The notes beneath the pieces are model-generated. The model saw only the letters and a program-made list of their open reading frames with translations. It was not told the DNA's origin and made no database searches. Source: Marinosulfonomonas sp. (GTDB lineage Bacteria > Pseudomonadota > Alphaproteobacteria > Rhodobacterales > Rhodobacteraceae). Taken from it: a stretch of DNA of 6,983 bases. This document shows positions 5,091 through 6,983 of this stretch, in pieces. A program made the position numbers and the translations under genes. Where the stretch lies: NCBI GenBank assembly GCA_015494385.1, contig WGBJ01000394.1, positions 1 to 6,983 of the forward strand, read 5' to 3'. Each line of letters begins with the position of its first letter. The stretch's first letter is position 1.

Positions 5091-6983
5091 TTATTGGTTC
5101 GGGGAATCAACCAGCGTGACAATATCCGCCATGATCTTGTTCAATTCAAAATCCTTGGGCGTATAGACCCGCGCGACCCCCATTTTGAGCAAATCTTCGG
5201 CGTCATCATCAGGGATGATACCGCCAGCGATCACCGGAATATCGGTCAGACCGGCATCTTTTAGCTGCTGCATCAGGTCGGCAATCAAGGGGATGTGGCT
5301 GCCCGACAGGATCGACAGGCCGATCACGTGCGGGTCATCCTTTTTCGCGCTTTCCACGATTTCCGCAGGGGTCATACGGATGCCGTCATAGGTAATGTCC
5401 ATGCCGCAATCACGGGCGCGGGTGGCGATCTGTTCGGCGCCGTTGGAATGGCCGTCCAGCCCCGGTTTGCCGACCAGAAGTTTCAGGCGGCGGCCCAGAC
5501 GGTCCGAGACCGCATCGACCTGCGCGCGGATGTCTTCCAGCCCTTCGGTGCGGTTGCTGGGGTTTTTGGAAACACCGGTGGGGCCACGGTACTGGCCAAA
5601 GGCATCGCGCACCATTGCGCCCCATTCGCCGGTGGTTGCACCTGCGCGGGCGGCCGCGATAGAGGCAGGCATGATGTTTTCGCCGGATTTGGCAGCGGCG
5701 CGCAAATCGGTCAGTGCCTTTTGCACCGCCGCATCATCGCGGGCTTCGCGCCATGCGTTCAGGCGGGCGATCTGGTCGGCCTCGGCCGCAGGATCGGCCA
5801 CCATGATCGAGCCATCGCCAGCGGTCAGCGGGCTGGGGGCGGCCTCGGTCCAGCGGTTCACGCCGACCACGGTGGTTTCGCGGGCCTCGATCTTGGCGAT
5901 GCGGGCGGCGTTGGATTCGACCAGCCGTGATTTCATATAATCAATCGCCGCCACCGCCCCGCCCATACCGTCGATCTGGGCCAGTTCGGCACGGGCGCCG
6001 GATTTCAACTCCTCGACCTTGCGGGTGATGGCGGGGTTGCCGTCAAACAGGTCGTCATATTCCAGCAGGTCGGTTTCATAGGCCAGAATCTGTTGCATCC
6101 GAAGCGACCATTGCTGATCCCACGGGCGCGGCAGGCCCAATGCTTCGTTCCACGCGGGCAGTTGCACCGCACGGGCGCGGGCGTTTTTGGACAGGGTTAC
6201 GGCCAGCATTTCGATCAGGATGCGGTAGACGTTGTTTTCCGGCTGCTGTTCGGTCAGGCCCAGTGAGTTCACCTGCACCCCGTAACGGAAGCGGCGGAAT
6301 TTCGGGTCCTCCACGCCGTAACGCTCGCGGGTGATCTCATCCCACAATTCGACAAAGGCGCGCATCTTGCACATCTCGGTGACGAACCGGATACCGGCGT
6401 TCACAAAGAACGAAATGCGCCCGACCATCGCGGGGAAATGTTCGTCAGGCACCTTGCCCTTCAGGTCGTCCAGCACGGCGGTGGCGGTGGCCAGCGCAAA
6501 GGCCAATTCCTCTTCCGGTGTCGCGCCGGCCTCTTGCAGATGGTAGGAACAGACGTTCATCGGGTTCCATTTGGGCAGATGCTCGCGGGTGTAGGCGGCG
6601 ATGTCGGTGATCATGCGAAGGGATGGTTTGGGCGGACAGATATAGGTGCCGCGCGAAAGATATTCCTTGATGATGTCGTTTTGTACCGTGCCTTGCAGTT
6701 TGCTGACATCGGCGCCCTGTTCCTCGGCCGCCGCGATATAGAGCGAGAGCAGCCAGGGTGCTGTGGCGTTGATCGTCATGCTGGTGTTCATCTGTTCCAG
6801 CGGAATATCGGCAAACAATGCGCGCATGTCGCCCAGATGGTTGACTGGGACGCCAACCTTGCCAACCTCGCCTTTGGCCAACACATGGTCGCTGTCATAT
6901 CCGGTCTGGGTGGGCAGGTCGAACGCCACCGACAGGCCGGTCTGGCCCTTGGCCAGATTATCCCGATACAGCGCGTTTGACGC
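5091..6983 (-). CDS. ecm: Ethylmalonyl-CoA mutase (MeaA/Ecm), N-terminus outside the window
   Basis: This coenzyme B12-dependent mutase is predicted to convert (2R)-ethylmalonyl-CoA to (2S)-methylsuccinyl-CoA in the ethylmalonyl-CoA pathway, which replaces the glyoxylate shunt for acetate assimilation. The reading frame is open to the window edge, giving 630 visible residues that begin ASNALYRDNLAKGQTGLS. The GTG at 6929 is internal. Probably only a few tens of N-terminal residues are missing. The substrate barrel has FDLPTQTGYDSDH (21-33), NTSMTINATAPW (66-77), TYICPPKPSLR (113-123) and CSYHLQEAGA (145-154). These fit the MeaA/Ecm branch; methylmalonyl-CoA mutase would show FDLATHRGYDSD. A linker leads to the B12 domain with KPGLDGHSNGAEQIA (506-520), whose Asp510, His512 and Gly515 form the DxHxxG motif. 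SILSGSH (557-563) and AGG (586-588) follow. Both domains lie in one chain. It converges on truB. Confidence 0.93.
   Translation of the reverse strand, partial: ASNALYRDNLAKGQTGLSVAFDLPTQTGYDSDHVLAKGEVGKVGVPVNHLGDMRALFADIPLEQMNTSMTINATAPWLLSLYIAAAEEQGADVSKLQGTVQNDIIKEYLSRGTYICPPKPSLRMITDIAAYTREHLPKWNPMNVCSYHLQEAGATPEEELAFALATATAVLDDLKGKVPDEHFPAMVGRISFFVNAGIRFVTEMCKMRAFVELWDEITRERYGVEDPKFRRFRYGVQVNSLGLTEQQPENNVYRILIEMLAVTLSKNARARAVQLPAWNEALGLPRPWDQQWSLRMQQILAYETDLLEYDDLFDGNPAITRKVEELKSGARAELAQIDGMGGAVAAIDYMKSRLVESNAARIAKIEARETTVVGVNRWTEAAPSPLTAGDGSIMVADPAAEADQIARLNAWREARDDAAVQKALTDLRAAAKSGENIMPASIAAARAGATTGEWGAMVRDAFGQYRGPTGVSKNPSNRTEGLEDIRAQVDAVSDRLGRRLKLLVGKPGLDGHSNGAEQIATRARDCGMDITYDGIRMTPAEIVESAKKDDPHVIGLSILSGSHIPLIADLMQQLKDAGLTDIPVIAGGIIPDDDAEDLLKMGVARVYTPKDFELNKIMADIVTLVDSPNQ

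Noticed and set aside
5295..5940. Plus-strand frames of about 180-210 codons opposite the mutase
   Set aside because: They are shadows of a strongly conserved B12-dependent mutase, with no start signals or family features.
5091..6929. GTG at 6929 as the mutase start
   Set aside because: The frame stays open to the window edge and the upstream residues (NLAKGQTGLS before the FDLPTQTGYDSD motif) are conserved family sequence, so the GTG is internal.

Overview
The window is GC-rich, gene-dense bacterial chromosome. It most likely comes from an alphaproteobacterium of the Rhodobacterales (Roseobacter/Rhodobacter-like). The clues are an ethylmalonyl-CoA mutase of the MeaA/Ecm type, a DUF1674 (SDHAF4-like) protein, a small RbfA with the GPSQRQLRVGELIRR opening, and a phosphodiester glycosidase-like protein sitting in a dapB/rbfA/truB neighbourhood. 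This placement rests on recognised protein families, not on a database search.

Layout from left to right. (1) 1-347, plus: the C-terminal end of an EamA/DMT-type membrane transporter, cut by the window edge. (2) 344-1606, minus: an RsmB-type rRNA m5C methyltransferase, tail to tail with the transporter, the two stop codons sharing CTAG. (3) 1607-1677: a divergent promoter region with a good sigma70-like promoter for the next gene and a symmetric -10 patch. (4) 1678-1866, plus: a 62-aa DUF1674/SDHAF4 homologue. (5) 1900-1976: a large near-perfect inverted repeat of the dispersed 'tcatccccg...cgggga' kind, between two convergent genes. (6) 1992-2801, minus: dapB (lysine/diaminopimelate synthesis). 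(7) 2802-2877: a divergent intergenic region with an AT-rich patch. (8) 2878-3309, plus: rbfA. (9) 3306-4028, plus: an exported phosphodiester glycosidase-domain protein that overlaps rbfA by ATGA. (10) 4086-4997, plus: truB, starting at TTG. (11) 5091-6983, minus: ethylmalonyl-CoA mutase, its N-terminus running off the right edge.

Functionally the window mixes core informational genes (rRNA methylation by RsmB, 30S maturation by RbfA, tRNA psi55 formation by TruB) with metabolic genes. DapB makes tetrahydrodipicolinate for lysine and peptidoglycan. Ecm is a B12-dependent step of the ethylmalonyl-CoA pathway for acetate assimilation. The SDHAF4-like protein should support succinate dehydrogenase maturation. 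rbfA, the glycosidase-like gene and probably truB look like one transcription unit. No tRNA, rRNA, CRISPR array, insertion sequence, phage or defence gene was seen. All main reading frames look intact.

I found no convincing undescribed system. The points most worth a second look are the inverted repeat, the symmetric divergent promoter, and the secreted glycosidase-like protein translationally coupled to rbfA.
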